Source: Bathynomus jamesi (taxonomy: Eukaryota > Arthropoda > Malacostraca > Isopoda > Cirolanidae). From it: a stretch of DNA of 64,000 nucleotides. The translations under genes and the position numbers were made by a program. Location of the stretch: positions 1 to 64,000 of the forward strand of contig JAJOZX010012022.1 of NCBI GenBank assembly GCA_023014485.1, given 5' to 3'. The notes below the pieces were generated by a model. That model made no database searches, was not told the DNA's origin, and was given only the letters and a program-made list of their open reading frames with translations. How positions within the stretch are numbered: the first letter of the stretch is position 1; the number at the start of each line of letters is the position of its first letter. Of this stretch, positions 1 to 11,516 are shown in pieces.

Positions 1-594
1 TTACATCCTTTTTATTAATTAACTCATTTATACTTTGCTTCCTATATGTGAGAAACGGTCAAATTGTTAACATTTGCACTGGAATTTAAAGGCAAAAATT
101 AAAATCGAGTTCCGGCATAAATGGGTTAAACTGGAGTGTAAGGGATTTTCTGGTATTTACTAGGTTTATGTTCACTTATTAATTAATTAATTAATTAAGG
201 CTCCTACTTTGGACTGCGGTAGTAAGTGGACGAAGTAGTATAACGTATAAAATAATTTCCCCTTTCTGTCATTGCGTCATTAATGACTAAATCGAAAGCA
301 AATCTAGCACGTATAAAATCGAAGGATTTAAAAATTAAATTATTTTCCTTCGTAAATTCAATAGAGCAATTTGCAAATTCTTGAATGAATAATAGAGCGA
401 AACCTTCCGGAGACTCTTTTAATCTTAACTTTAAAAAGGGAATAGATTAAAGCGAACATTTAATATACACAAGATTGGCTTTATAAGCGTAAATGCAGCG
501 AACTTCATCCATTCAAAATGGCGGAGCTGAAATCAATCACAGAAGTTGTATCAATTTCAGCCTATTTGAGAGCCTTTGTGATGCCTTGGATTAG

Positions 595-622
595 TTTTCC
601 CGCGCTTTTGATATTTCCCGCC
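595..622 (+). promoter_or_regulatory. Paired E2F-like sites
   Basis: The octamer TTTCCCGC occurs twice in the same orientation, at 596-603 and 614-621, matching the E2F consensus TTTSSCGC. About 75 bp upstream is AAAATGGCGG (515-524), similar to a YY1 site. Such clusters are typical of promoters of cell-cycle genes, but no convincing coding exon follows. It could be a decayed promoter or chance in a locally GC-richer patch. Confidence 0.2.
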
Positions 623-908
623 AAAAAAACCTCTTGAAAAGTAGGAGCGAGGGAAGCCATTGTAGCGGACGTATGCTAATATCGCACGCGAGTTTCAATA
701 AAAGTCATTAAATGGAGGACGAAAAGAAACGGAATAAGGAACGAAATAGATGAAATAGACACGGATGCATTTAAGTGTTGGAAGAGGACGAATAATGTGG
801 AAAAAGCATCTGAAAAAGATTGGTTTTGTCGCATTTGCCTTTTACATTCAGACTTTCGTCGGGATGAAGGAAAAACTTTTTCCAAAAATGCATAATACTT
901 AAATTAGC

Positions 909-913
<5 letters not shown>

Positions 914-945
<32 letters not shown>
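914..945. repeat. (TA)n microsatellite
   Basis: Uninterrupted TA dinucleotide run followed by a short CA run; it abuts the target site of the hAT element that starts at 969. Confidence 0.95.
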
Positions 946-953
<8 letters not shown>

Positions 954-968
954 CACCAAGATTCGAAC

Positions 969-3193
969 TAGAGATGGAACCCGGTTTTTAACCGGTGATG
1001 AAAATTTTTAATCATCACCGAAACCGACGATAAGAAACCGGTTTTCACATTTTTGCGCGAGTCTCCGATCACTTTGTCCATTTTCTATGAAACAACGTTT
1101 CCAAACGTTACAAAACATAGTAATTACTTTTGCATCGTTTCGTATCGTTTTTGTTTGTTTATAAGTGTAAATAATTGATGTTTCAGTCTTGAATGTTATG
1201 TGGATGATTGCACATTGATCGGTTAAGATTCTAAGATTTAATACTCCATCATGTCAAAGAAATCAAATGCTTGGTATCATTTCACTCGTAAGAATAAAGA
1301 AGAAGCAGAGTGTATGACAGAATTTATCACAAAGTTTTAAAGTGTTGTGGAGGTTCTACTTCAAGTTTATCATCCCACATGAAAAATATTCATGGCATAA
1401 ACATCGACCAGATTAATCAGCCATTGAAGAAACAAAGAACAGTGGAAGAGTTTGTGCAAAAAAAGTCCATAGAAGAGGAAATTTCGAAACTTGCGTGTGT
1501 AGATGGACTGAGTTTCTAATCAATTGCTAAAAGTGAATTCAATCAAGAAAGCCTAAGAAAGATAAAATACGACAAGCCTCGTCCAACTTCCCCTAATGGT
1601 GTCAGAATAATGGTGCTTAGTTTTTATGAGAAAAAGAAACATGATTTGGTCAACTACTTCAAGAATCAGGTGAGACAAGGAATCCGCTATTCATTAACTA
1701 TGGATGAGTATACATCTTTGCAAAACCAAAGATATATTAATATTAATGTTCATGATGAAAATCAACTTTGGTCTCTTGGTCTCATGAAAATAAATGGTTC
1801 TCTCGATAGCACCAAAACTATTGCAATCGTTAGGAAAAGATTGGAAGACTTTGGCTTGGACCTAGATAAGCATATCGTGGGTTGCATCACCGACGGTGCC
1901 TCAGTAATGGTCAAATTGGAAGAGAAATAGTACCTGATCACCAGCAATGCATTGCACATGCTATACATCTCGCGGTTTCGGATATCTTGTATTAAAAAAC
2001 TGCTGAAAATTCAGTTCGAGAAGATTACTTAAAAGTAATAAATAAGGTGAGAAAAATCTGCCGCATATTTCGAAAGTCTCCTTTGAAAAATGAGAGATTG
2101 CAGAATTTTGTCAAAGATGAATTTAATGGAAAGGAAATGAAGCTTATCCTGACTGTAGAACAAGGTGGAACAGTCTTTTGGTCATGATAGAAAGATTTTT
2201 GAAACTCAAAAATTGCATTCCATAGGCCCTCAGAGTGATATGCTCAACAGAGACGATTTCAGATGAAGAATGGAATGCTCTAAAGAGCCTCTTTGATACG
2301 CTTCGTCCACTGGAAATTGTTTTGAAGGGACTGTTCCGAAGATGCAAATTTGCTCAAAGCTGAATCTTCCATGAAGTTCATTTTGGATAAATTTGAAAGC
2401 AAAAACAATCCTTTAGCTTTTGAACTACGTCAGTGTCTTATTGATCGCTACTCATCGAGAAGACAAAAAGAAGCTGTCGCCTTGCTGAGTTTTCTCCACA
2501 ATCCCGAGGTCTTGAAAAATGAATCATCAGCACCGTTCCTCTTTCCTTCAAGACAAGCACTTAAGAAGTATGCGGATCGTACATTTAAGAGGCTTTTTCC
2601 AGAAGCTTGCCAGATTTCAGAAACAGACGACCAAGTCCAATCAATTGCTTCGAAACTCGAAGATTCACAATGCAGCTCAGGTCGTGAAGTAAATGATGAC
2701 GATCAACTTATGAACGAGTACATGTGTGAGATGAACACACTGAAAATGAAACCCAAGAAAGATTCTTCTGAGACCTTTGACGTAAACAATGAATTCAAAT
2801 ATTTTGAAGCTACTTTGAATAGAAGCGAAAATTTGGATCGAATGTACGAGGCGTTGCTTACAATAAAGGCCACCAGCGTAGAGTCCGAGAGTGTTTTCAT
2901 CTGCTGGTTTATTCGTCACAAAGATTCGATCAAGAATGTCAGATCAGACACTTAATGCTCTTTGTTTTCTCAAGTGTTATTTCAAAAATCAAGTTCGATA
3001 ATAAACTTTTTAATTCAAATGTTACACATACTTGATTGAATCAATTAAAACCTTATTTCTGTTTAATATTTTGATCATTTACCTTCCTAAAGAGCATACA
3101 GAATCCCATCGGTGAAAACCGGTAAAAACCGGCTTCAAGAATATAGCGACGGTGAAAACCAGTTTTACACTTTTCGGTTATTTTCCATCCCTA
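969..3193 (+). mobile_element. Decayed hAT transposon (BED-type)
   Basis: A complete but inactive hAT element of 2225 bp. The ends are imperfect terminal inverted repeats: the left begins TAGAGATGGAA and the right ends TTCCATCCCTA. An exact 8-bp target duplication, ATTCGAAC, lies at 961-968 and 3194-3201, as expected for hAT. Subterminal DNA on both sides is rich in copies of a CCGGTTTT/AAAACCGG-like motif (for example 990-1050 and 3110-3175), probably transposase-binding sites. The interior encodes a broken transposase on the plus strand. Superfamily assignment is secure from TSD length, TIR start and protein motifs; the subfamily is not resolved. Confidence 0.92.
1252..2990 (+). pseudogene. 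hAT transposase remnant (ZBED/BED finger)
   Basis: Translation in pieces gives a BED zinc finger (1252-1410; a frameshift near 1305 separates its start from the C...H...H part around LSSHMKNIHG). The catalytic region follows at 1560-1930, ending VGCITDGASVM. Next come a C..H motif stretch (1935-1990, reading CIAHAIHLAV) and the hAT C-terminal dimerisation region (2350-2955, ending ALLTIKATSVESE). There is an in-frame stop at 1517, a frameshift around 1925, several stops at 1990-2350 and a further frameshift near 2900, after which the C-terminal tail continues. The protein would normally cut and rejoin DNA as a dimer in the nucleus; this copy cannot make it. Confidence 0.9.
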
Positions 3194-3201
3194 ATTCGAA
3201 C

Positions 3202-3590
3202 ACAGGTTTTCTGATTCGCAGACGCGGGCGTTGACCATGAACACTTAAACGTTACGCGTGATGAAATAGTCGGTATTATGACATTCGATCGAGAGCATAT
3301 TGCAGGTTAAACTAAGTTACACTAGGCTAGGGTAGCATAGACTTAGGTTACGCTAGGTTAAGTTAAGTAAACTTGAGTTTCGATGTTATGGTCTTGTCCA
3401 TCCGCATCCGATGTGTATAGATCTGAAATGTCGCCAGGTTGTTGTTAGTTTTTTATCCAGTCGTAGCTGGGTTCGATCCTGGTGGGGAATAAAATGTGCG
3501 AAAAAGGGGGTCAAAATTCATTAATATTTGGGTTAAACGCGCGAAATGATTACGAATTTGACCGCTCGTTGGATTGTGATAACAGCATTG
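3202..3590. other. Unassigned stretch with TTAGG-like and tRNA-like pieces
   Basis: Contains a loose run of GGTTA/GGCTA pentamers (3300-3370) and, near 3440-3490, a B-box-like segment (GGGTTCGATCCTGG) that could be the end of a tRNA-derived SINE. No coding sequence is supported. Confidence 0.4.
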
Positions 3591-3597
3591 TTGCTGC

Positions 3598-3796
3598 CAG
3601 AAGTGATGAACCACGTACGGAAACTTATATGTACTTGACTACCCAGGGTACCCATTTATCTACCAACCACTTTATTGTGTGGAAGGATGAAGAGCTGGGT
3701 TTTGCTGCGCGCCGGTTGCCGTCACCGGGTCTCGAACCCGGGGCCGATGGATTCGTAGTCAGCGACGCTAACCACTACATCACCGAGGCGCATGTC
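3598..3796 (-). repeat. tRNA-derived SINE copy (family S1)
   Basis: Read on the minus strand it starts with a tRNA-like head. An A-box-like GGTGATGTAGTGGTTAGCG is followed, at tRNA spacing, by a B-box-like GGGTTCGAGACCCGG, which can form a T-arm stem. A body shared with copies at 6276-6538 and 22595-22908 follows. It ends towards a second, shorter match. Internal pol III promoter boxes are a family property; transcription of this copy is not shown. Adjacent (TA)n lies at 3803-3822. Confidence 0.8.
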
Positions 3797-4483
3797 AATT
3801 TTATATATATATATATATATATTGTAGACACCAATCGACCAGGGAAGTACTTCGAGGAAGACGTTAATCAGGAGACAGGGTGTGTTGGGACTCCCGTTTC
3901 CCCCGTCCTGTCACTGTTCTCCTTAGCCGTTCTTTTTCCGCGTCTCATCTACCCTGTGAGCAGTCCAGCATGCTCTCAAACACATATTTCTCCCTCTACT
4001 CCTCACTGCACATAAATGCACTTTACACGCTACAAAATCTTTTCAAAATTTAAAAATAAAAACAAAAAAACGGCACCGTCTTTCGGATCTGGATTTCGGC
4101 TCTTTCTTTCTCCTACTATTTGGAGTGGGGCATTTTTGCGGGCAATCCCCTTTGAGCCATCTTCCTGCATTTAAAAAATATGGCAGTATATTTATTATTA
4201 GAAGTTACAGCGAAACCTACAGTGTAAGAACACAGATCTTCAAATGGTAAAATGAGCGTTGAAATGAGCCTTGAAACTGAAATACTGCATACATCAAGCT
4301 GACCACTAAAATCGAGAAAAGAGATGACAAGAGAAGAATTAGTGAAATAAAGAAGTATACGTATGAAATTGAATGCCGAAGAAGTGTTTGGAAATAAGTT
4401 ACAAAGAGGAAAAACCATAAATGAATATTTCCGCGGGGCTATTGTCAGTTAATAAATAAATGAGATTATATATACGATATATA

Positions 4484-4488
<5 letters not shown>

Positions 4489-4538
<50 letters not shown>
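4489..4538. repeat. (GA)n microsatellite
   Basis: Near-perfect AG/GA dinucleotide run with one phase slip near 4520. Confidence 0.95.
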
Positions 4539-4539
<1 letters not shown>

Positions 4540-4848
4540 CATTCATTCAATCCACCCAAGGTCAGATAATAGAAATTTCCCTCTACATTTAGTCATTTAC
4601 AGATTATTGTAGCATGTTCCTTTGTGAAGCATCAGCGGAAAATTGATGCGCTTCTTAGCTTTCTTTAATGATGTTTCAATTATACGATTTCAGAGAAAGA
4701 AGTGATAAAATAATAATTAAATAATTAATAAATAAATGAAAGTAAATTGAAAACATAGCTCCACTTTTTTCTGGTTGTCATAGCAAACGACAGGAGACGA
4801 AATGTTGCGTGGGAAAATGGGGGAGAAAACTCGCAGTATTATTATGAT

Positions 4849-4914
4849 GTTGGAAGTATCATTTCTTTGCTGCATTGCAATGTTGGAAGTATCGTTTCTT
4901 TGCAGCAATGCAAT
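4849..4914 (+). repeat. 33-bp tandem duplication
   Basis: Two adjacent 33-bp units both begin GTTGGAAGTATC and end GCAATGCAAT, differing at a few positions. It keeps the local frame open (33 is a multiple of 3) but no domain is recognisable. Confidence 0.85.
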
Positions 4915-5247
4915 GTTCCGAATGGAATCCACTGACATAATCTTGCAACTACGTGCAACATTTTCAGTCTACCGCTTTCGGCCAGTATTACTTGCTTCTG
5001 TAGTGTATGGAACTAATAAAAAAAATTTGATATGACGTTTATCGTTGATAATGGAAACAAATGTTATTTTTTTAATGAAAACAAATATTATTTCTTATTA
5101 TTCTTAATATGCGAAAGGGTTTTCTCGTGCTTAACAACAGACATGTAGAGAGTAACCACTCAGAATGAAACATTTGAAACTGAAGCGACTTTTAAGGAGG
5201 TAGGCACACATAGGCAGTTTTTCCACTAGCTAAAGGTTAATATACGA

Positions 5248-5282
<35 letters not shown>

Positions 5283-6185
5283 ATTAAGGTTAATTAAATG
5301 AAATATTACGAAGAGAAAACATGTCTTTCGATCTCCCGTGATGAGTCCGCCATTGTTCCTTGTCCATTTAGTCGACTGGATAGACTAGAGTAAAATGCAG
5401 AATGCAGCAGGCAGAATAAGTGATTGATTATGTAGTACAAGAATGTGTCTTTATAAAAATATGAGTCGTCGCTCAACTAATGGCATAAAAATATATAAAA
5501 TTTAAATAGTTCATTACAATATAATACAAAAAATATCACTTTATCTTATTCCATATAATAAATTGTAAGGAAGTATTCCAGCTAGCGTGCAAACGTCACA
5601 TCAACGTTGATATTTGGCTCGGTTCATTGATTTAAGGTTACGGTTAACATGAAAACGGTAAACTAACGTTCTTGTAAGGTTTGCATCATAACAATGATAA
5701 CGTTACTTCAAGCAAATGTTAGGGTAACGTCAGGATAACAGTTGCGCGAAGACGTATGAGTGAAATTGAAATTTATTTTATTTTTTATGAAAAAGTTATA
5801 AAAATAATTAATTTGCTAAGAAAAGAAATTGAGTTGAACGAAGAATCGACGTTATACTCACAATTATTGAGGTGGAATTATAATCTTTTCCAGGCTAATA
5901 TTAAGTTTCACGGACACCAGTTTTTTTTGCCAGTCAAAATTTGTTAGAAGAATCCTGATTGCCTGAAAGTTGATGACGTTATCGTGAGCTCTCCGCTAAT
6001 GGTGGCAAATTTTATCTTTATCCCCCAGTGATGGCAAATATTCCATCAGTGTACGAACTCGACAGAGACAGAGTTTCATAGGTCCCATTTAAGTTACGGT
6101 ACAATATTATTATTCTCGCATTTGTTCAGAATTTGCTCGTTTTCGAGACTGTTTGAGGTCCCATTGCCAACAACTATTGATTGGT

Positions 6186-6196
6186 AATATATATAT

Positions 6197-6265
<69 letters not shown>

Positions 6266-6275
6266 GAGAGAGAGA
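6186..6275. repeat. (TA)n(GA)n compound microsatellite
   Basis: TA run followed by an imperfect GA run, immediately 5' of the SINE head at 6276. Confidence 0.93.
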
Positions 6276-6538
6276 GCCTCGGTGGTGTAGTGGTTAGCGT
6301 CGCTGACTACGAATTCATCGGCCCCAGGATCGAAACCCGGTGACGGCAGGTGCGCAGCAAAACCCAGCTGTTCTTCCTTCCACACAACAAAGAAAGTGGT
6401 TGGTAGATAAATGGGTAGCCTAGTGATTAAGACGCTGGGCTGCTGGTGGGGCGTGGTTCGGATTCCACGTTAAACTGTAGGTCTAAGGTGAGTGATAAGC
6501 TTGACCTTCGTCAGAACGAACAAAGGTTACGAAAAGTA
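6276..6538 (+). repeat. Composite tRNA-derived SINE copy (family S1)
   Basis: The first tRNA-like head (6276-6350) has an A-box-like GGTGGTGTAGTGGTTAGCG and a B-box-like GGATCGAAACCCGG. A linker with a TTCCTTCCACAC motif follows. A second tRNA-like unit (6412-6475) contains AGCCTAGTGATTAAGACGC and a T-arm-like GTGGTTCGGATTCCAC. The same two-headed order is seen in the 22595-22908 copy. The 3' end abuts the left end of the Tc1 element at 6539. Confidence 0.8.
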
Positions 6539-6924
6539 TATAGTGGCGCTCATAAGTATTCATACAGAGAAATAGTTCAGTTATATTTGTCCTTATATTT
6601 TGTATCATGCATAGGATCAGGCGGATTATCACTGACTGGACACTGAGGCTATTGAGGCTGAAGCCTCAGGCTCCCATGCTTGAGGGGCCCCCCAATCAAC
6701 TGAGTTTCGATGATATAATTCGAGATTTCGCAAACTTCTTTGATTAAATATGACAGAGTACAGAACTGACAAATTCCCTGTTTTATTTTGTTTTATAGGC
6801 CCTAAAGTAAAGTTTGTTTAATACTGTTTTGTTTTAGCAAACGGCAAAATACACTGTGTTAAGGTTCTTTTAAGTTTGTTTCTCAATTAGCCTGAGCATC
6901 GTACATATAATTCTTGTAAATGTA

Positions 6925-8735
6925 CGAGGGCCACTCAATATATTTTGCTCCACCTTTTTTTTTTCTTTCCAAGTTTCCTTGTAAGTTCCAGAAATTTTGT
7001 ACACAAGTAGTTACGTACCTTTTTTTTTACAAGTTTTTATTTTTCCATATAGTCTCCATCCTTTTCTACGGCTTTCCTCCACCTCGAAACACCCCTTTCC
7101 GGCGGAGTGAGCTCCGTCCTCTACCTCTCTATGGAGTAGAGGACCGGTCTGCAACCGCTGGAGGTATGTGTTGCTTTGAGTTAAGAATGTGTTGTTCTTT
7201 GAGTTAAGAATGTGTTGCATGGTTTGTAATGCGTTCTTATTATTTTACTTCTTTTCATCTTTCACCCATTTCCGGCAGAGTGGGCTGCATCCTCCTCCCT
7301 ATGGAATGGAGGATTGGTCTGCAACAGCTGGAAGTATTCTCTTCGACTCTTTTTCCGACTTGTCGGCAGTGGCCGGCAGATGGTGATGGTGTCTTTCTTT
7401 CTCTCTTTCTGAATGAATTTTAACCCACGAGTGATAGGTTTTGCTACTTACTAACCCCTTATTCTCTTCTTTTAACCCCTTACTTTCTTCTTTCTCTCGG
7501 GCTAACCTTAGAGTGGATCTTAGGGTCTTTGTTAGCCTTAGCCTCTGTAGATCTGTAGATTCCTTGCTGGTAAAAGTCCGCTGGGTTCCGCTGGAGCCAC
7601 CTCTTAACCTCCTCAACAACTTCATCGTCACTCTGAAACTTTCTTCTACGAATAGCATCCTTCTTTGGTCCAAACAAATGGAAGTCTGAAGGTGCCAGAT
7701 CCGGGCTGTATGGAGGGTGGGGTAACAGAGTCAAGCGCATTTTTGTGATGGCCTCTCTTGTTTTCAAAATGTTGTGTGGTCTTGCGTTATCGTGCAAAAA
7801 AAGGACGTCTTCCAGTGTTCTCTCCGGTCGAACTCGCTTTATATGTCTCTGGAGTCTCTGTAGGATAGCAATATATGCCTCTGAGTTGATTGTTTGTCCT
7901 TTCTTCATAATGTCCACCAGAATCACTCCTTTCATGTCCCAGAAGATGGTGGCCATAACCTTTCCTGCAGAGGGAGCCATTTTGAACTTTTTCTTGCGTG
8001 GAGAGTCTGCGTGATGCCACTCCATGGATTGGCCACTCCATGGATTCCCAGTCACAATTCGTGAAAGGAAGTCATCCCCTTCTGTCTCGTATCGAACCAA
8101 CGACTCGGACGCAATTTCTCTTCTTTGGGCTTTGTGATCTTGTCAGCTCGCGAGGAACAAACCGAGAACACACTTTTGACTATCCCAGTTGCTGAATTAT
8201 CGTATTCACACTTCCTTCACTAATTCATAGCTCCAGTGATAGTTCCTTGTATGTGACGCGCCGATTTGATCGAATGATGCTGTTAGCACGTTGCACAGTG
8301 TGAGATGTGACAGCCGATGCCGGGCGACCGCTGCGTGGCTCATCATCGAGGCTGGCTCTCCCTCTCTCCGATGATCTCGCACGTTTAGACCAGCATCCAA
8401 CTGTGCTTCGATCAACAACAGCATCTCCGTAAACGTTTTGTAGACGTTTGCGAATATTTCCAACTGTTTCCTTCTCTGCGGTTAAGAACTCGATAATAGC
8501 TCTCTGTTTACGACGCACATCACTGTCAGACACCATTTTTGAAACTGCGTTAAACATCGGTTTCATACAAGGGCGTTTAAAAGCGGTTTTATACAAGGAG
8601 GGAAGGTTGAAACTGGAAAAATCCGGTTATGTGAAGCGCAGAAAGTTCAAACTTACGGCCCAAAAGACATTTCAGCCCTGTGGCCTATTATTTGGCTAAG
8701 AATAAATGGTGGGGCAAAATATTGAGTGCCCCTAG
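6925..8735 (-). mobile_element. mariner (DD34D) element
   Basis: Bounded by TA duplications (6923-6924 and 8736-8737). Inverted repeats read CGAGGGCCACTCAATAT on the left and, inverted, CTAGGGGCACTCAATAT on the right. The long 5' leader (relative to plus) contains a degenerate direct repeat (7094-7165 and 7268-7340) and a short tandem TTGAGTTAAGAATGTG repeat (7175-7215) not usual for mariner. The transposase is on the minus strand and is broken. It is the innermost and therefore youngest of the three nested insertions. Confidence 0.9.
7480..8540 (-). pseudogene. mariner transposase, inactive
   Basis: The N-terminal HTH part (8540-8225) contains the family motif DDEPRSGRP and begins MVSDSDVRRKQ. 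A frameshifted bridge (8225-8100) follows, then the catalytic part (8100-7480) with LHDNARPH and SPDLAPSDFHLF. The spacing between the second and third acidic residues is 34, the DD34D signature. The first catalytic Asp is lost: at VTG-D-E-S-W the sequence reads VTGNPW, where a small deletion/duplication of an ATCCATGGAGTGG repeat rebuilt the region. The C-terminus diverges after FYQQGI. The normal role is TA-targeted cut-and-paste transposition. Confidence 0.9.
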
Positions 8736-9113
8736 TACTATGTACTGTACCTGTACATGTATTGTTAATAAAAAGCTATAAAAAAAGGCCCCCATATTCT
8801 TCATTGCCCAGGGGCCCCGAGGTGTCTTAACCCGCCTCTGCATAGGATAGTTATGAAACGTTTGATGTTCGTTTGAAAATATTAACACATAAAAAATTAG
8901 TTTAATTCCAGCATATAGTGTAAAACATCAAAGATTTTGAGGAAAATACAAAAATAAAATAAAATTACAAAGTCTTCGTACATTTATTTACGAAATTATT
9001 TAATACTTTGTGTCCACTTTAGGCTTGAAAAATTTAAAATTTTTATCACTATTCTGAATTTTCTCTGTGAATCTTCATGGAAGACGGTTGACTGTACAAG
9101 CCATTAGTTAGCA

Positions 9114-10015
9114 ATGGGTCGTCGTGGTAAAGAGCTGTCTACAGACGTTAAGAGATAAGTTACCACTGCACACGAGTCTGGAAAGAGTTATAGGAAGATA
9201 GGAGAAGACCTTCGAATTCCATTTATGACGTTTGCTACAGTTATGAGGAAATGGGAAGGCTTTGAAACAATCAAAACTCTACCAAGATGTGGACGACCTT
9301 GTAAGGTTTCAGAACGTACAGCTAGAGCGATTTAAAGATTGGCTGCTACGAATCCGCGAGTGACTGTAGGTGATATTTGCCAAACATTACGATTGTTAAG
9401 ATCGATGTCCATCCATCTATTGTACATCGTACGTTGAGAAAAAATGTTCTGCATATGTAAGAGTTGCACGAAGAAAACCATTGCTACGAAAACCGTACAA
9501 AAAAGTTCGTTTAAAGTCCGCCAAGGATCATCAAAATGATGGATTTACATTCTGGAAGAAAGTTCTCTGGACAGACGAGACCAAAATTGAATTATTCGAG
9601 AACAACGAGCAACAGTATGTTTGGCGAAAATCAAATACTGCATTCGAATTAAAAAAAATCTTTGGGAATGCTATAGTGCTTCTGGTCCAGAAAAGCTTGT
9701 TGTCATCGATGGAATCAAGAATTCGAAGAAATATCAGGAAATTTCAGAAAAAAATGTATTGCCGTTAGTTTGGGAGTCGCGAATTGGTCGCAATTGGGTA
9801 CTACTGTACAACAAGATAATGATCCAAAACATAAAAGTAAAAGCACTATGAAATGGCTCCAACAAAAGAATTTCAAGCTTCTCGAGTGGTCCAGTCAAAG
9901 CCCAGATCTTAATTTAATAGAGAATTTATGGTTTGATTTGTAAAAAGCTGTCCGCAAGAGAAACCCTTCGAATTTGAATGAATTACAACAATTTTCTTTA
10001 GAAGAATGGACTAAA
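9114..10015 (+). pseudogene. Tc1 transposase remnant (DD34E)
   Basis: Starts MGRRGKELSTDVKR followed by a stop. It continues through the HTH region with LPRCGRPCKVS, another stop (9334) and a frameshift. The catalytic region begins with WTDETKIELF (first Asp), then QQDNDPKHKS (second Asp) and SQSPDLNLIENLW (Glu); 34 residues lie between the second Asp and the Glu. It ends abruptly at LEEWTKM just before simple sequence. At least three stops or frameshifts make it dead. Confidence 0.88.
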
Positions 10016-10039
10016 ATGCGTCTTTTTCTCTTTCTACAT

Positions 10040-10068
10040 TGGTGCGTGTGTGTGTGTGTGTGTGTGTG
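10040..10068. repeat. (GT)n microsatellite
   Basis: Run of GT dinucleotides just downstream of the Tc1 remnant. Confidence 0.9.
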
Positions 10069-10371
10069 TTTGGTTATATGCGTGCGTAGGCGATTTGGCA
10101 TAAGTAAGGCCGTGTGTGATGTGTGTGCCTCACTTCACCGATGAAGTGAGGCAGTTTTTTGTTAGGTAACACTTTCGGTATCTTGAAACATTAAAAAAAT
10201 TCTAAAAACATCTAGAAAAATTTTTATTGTCCGTGAAAAGATACGTTTGTCCTTAGTAAGTTACGTTAGTTAAGGTTTGGTTAGGTTAGGCTAGATTAGC
10301 AAGTACCTCGCTATTTAATGACTAAACAGAACACCACTCGAACACTCATTTGTGTACTAAACACTTCCCGC

Positions 10372-10545
10372 ATGACGGAGGAGACCTACAACTTTACGTG
10401 GGGTCTGAATCACATAATCTGGACGCGAAGGAAAGTCCCCCCACCCCATCCAAATACCAGCCAGACCCAGTGTCGCTGAAGTTCGCTGATGGATGGGAAA
10501 CGGTGTTGCGAATATGGCCACATAGTATCCTTGCATGACAGTATG
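10372..10545 (-). repeat. 5S rRNA-derived repeat, copy 1
   Basis: On the minus strand, about 85 bases resemble the 3' half of eukaryotic 5S rRNA. The stretch contains AGCGAACTTCAGCGACACTG and then TATTTGGATGGGGTGG, corresponding to the intermediate-element/C-box region. It shares upstream and downstream sequence with copies at 20879-21050 and 35440-35607, so it is a dispersed 5S-derived (SINE3-type) repeat rather than a functional gene. The 5' part of 5S is missing or strongly diverged. Confidence 0.7.
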
Positions 10546-10921
10546 TTATCTGTATTCCTCATAGTCATATTCGTATGTTTTACAAATGCAAATGTCATGC
10601 TAATTGCTAGTATGACATTTGATGTAGGACCTAACATAGAGAAATATGACTGACTGTCTATATCACGAAGAAAATTCTGTTTAAAATAACTGAATATTCG
10701 CACACTGTACCAAAGAGTAAATCCCAAAGTTCTGTAATTCACACCCGAGTTGGATTAAGTATTTGGTATCGTGTACAAATAGTGAATCATATTTTTTTTT
10801 TCCTTTTCAACCAAGGATTTTTTTCAATACACTAACCACGCATGCAAAATATAACCTACTTTTACACTTATCAAAGTATCTCGACATTTACGAGAGTAGG
10901 AAAAAGTAGAGACGTTAATAC

Positions 10922-10954
<33 letters not shown>

Positions 10955-11160
10955 CTAATTTTTTTATATTTATTAATTTAAAGTCTTAATCGTTTTGATT
11001 TATTATATTAAGGTTTATTTTCAAGACTTACACAAGCAGAAACAATGGAGGGAAAAGCAGACATTTTTCGATTTGATTGAGCAACCCTTCGGTCCCCTCG
11101 TTCAAAGCACTTAAAAGGATTGCCCTCAATTGCCAATAACAGAAACAATGGCGAGTAATC
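10546..11160. other. AT-rich non-coding stretch with (TAA)n
   Basis: No gene. Contains a TAA trinucleotide run at about 10921-10951 and poly-T at 10790-10801. The minus frame at 10410-10742 overlaps the 5S-like repeat and shows no domain. Confidence 0.6.
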
Positions 11161-11222
11161 GAGGTGAGAAATTTTATACGAATTGGTAATTATATTTATT
11201 CTATTTTTATCCCTTTATACAG

Positions 11223-11226
<4 letters not shown>

Positions 11227-11312
<86 letters not shown>
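11227..11312. repeat. (CT)n(TA)n compound microsatellite
   Basis: CT run (11227-11261) followed by a TA run to 11312; immediately 5' of a fold-back MITE. Confidence 0.95.
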
Positions 11313-11315
<3 letters not shown>

Positions 11316-11318
<3 letters not shown>

Positions 11319-11516
11319 GATGGCGCAAAAGTCAGGAGTCAAAGAAGCCAGAGAGAATGGCTCGTTTCCTTTCAATGGCCGCCACTATTTTTAAATAAAA
11401 TTACTTCTTTTTATAGTTAAAAAAAATATAAATTACAAATTTTTAACTATGGTGGCCATAGAACGGAAAAGAAATCCATTCTCTCTCTGGCTCCTTTGAC
11501 TCCTGACGTTTGCGAC

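Larger units (their letters stand above)
1..960. other. AT-rich non-coding stretch
   Basis: No gene is recognised here. The stretch holds a TTAA-type simple run near 177-197 and an isolated 39-codon frame at 518-637 that begins in an ATGGCGG context and matches nothing I know. A (TA)n tract closes the stretch before the hAT element. The ORF on the minus strand at 676-885 has no recognisable motif and is likely chance. Confidence 0.6.
3800..6185. other. Non-coding, simple-sequence-rich stretch
   Basis: No gene is recognised. It holds a GA tract (4489-4538), a two-copy 33-bp tandem duplication (4849-4914) and a (TG)n(TA)n tract (about 5247-5282). Open frames such as 4116-4418 (minus) and 4802-5035 (plus) show no domain and overlap simple repeats, so I do not call them genes. 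Confidence 0.6.
6618..8840. mobile_element. Non-autonomous hAT MITE carrying a mariner
   Basis: The left end is CAGGCGGATTATC and the right end TAACCCGCCTCTG, which are imperfect inverted repeats. The 8-bp TSD CATAGGAT at 6610-6617 and 8841-8848 proves insertion into the Tc1 copy. Excluding the mariner, the element is about 410 bp with GGGGCCCC-rich subterminal DNA (6690-6700 and 8790-8820) and no transposase. GGGGCC motifs and CAG...CTG ends fit a hAT deletion derivative. Confidence 0.9.
6539..10015 (+). mobile_element. Tc1 element interrupted by nested insertions
   Basis: Tc1-like copy whose left end (TATAGTGGCGCTCATAAG, with a TATA context) is at 6539 and whose transposase remnant runs to about 10014. 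A hAT MITE at 6618-8840 sits inside its 5' region, with the host sequence CATAGGAT repeated on both sides. The expected right inverted repeat is not visible; the element stops near a (GT)n tract at 10040-10068, so the 3' end is probably lost. Net Tc1 sequence without the insertion is about 1.25 kb. Confidence 0.8.

Noticed and set aside
4116..4418. 100-codon minus-strand frame
   Set aside because: No domain, no splice context and no similarity to anything I recognise; likely chance.
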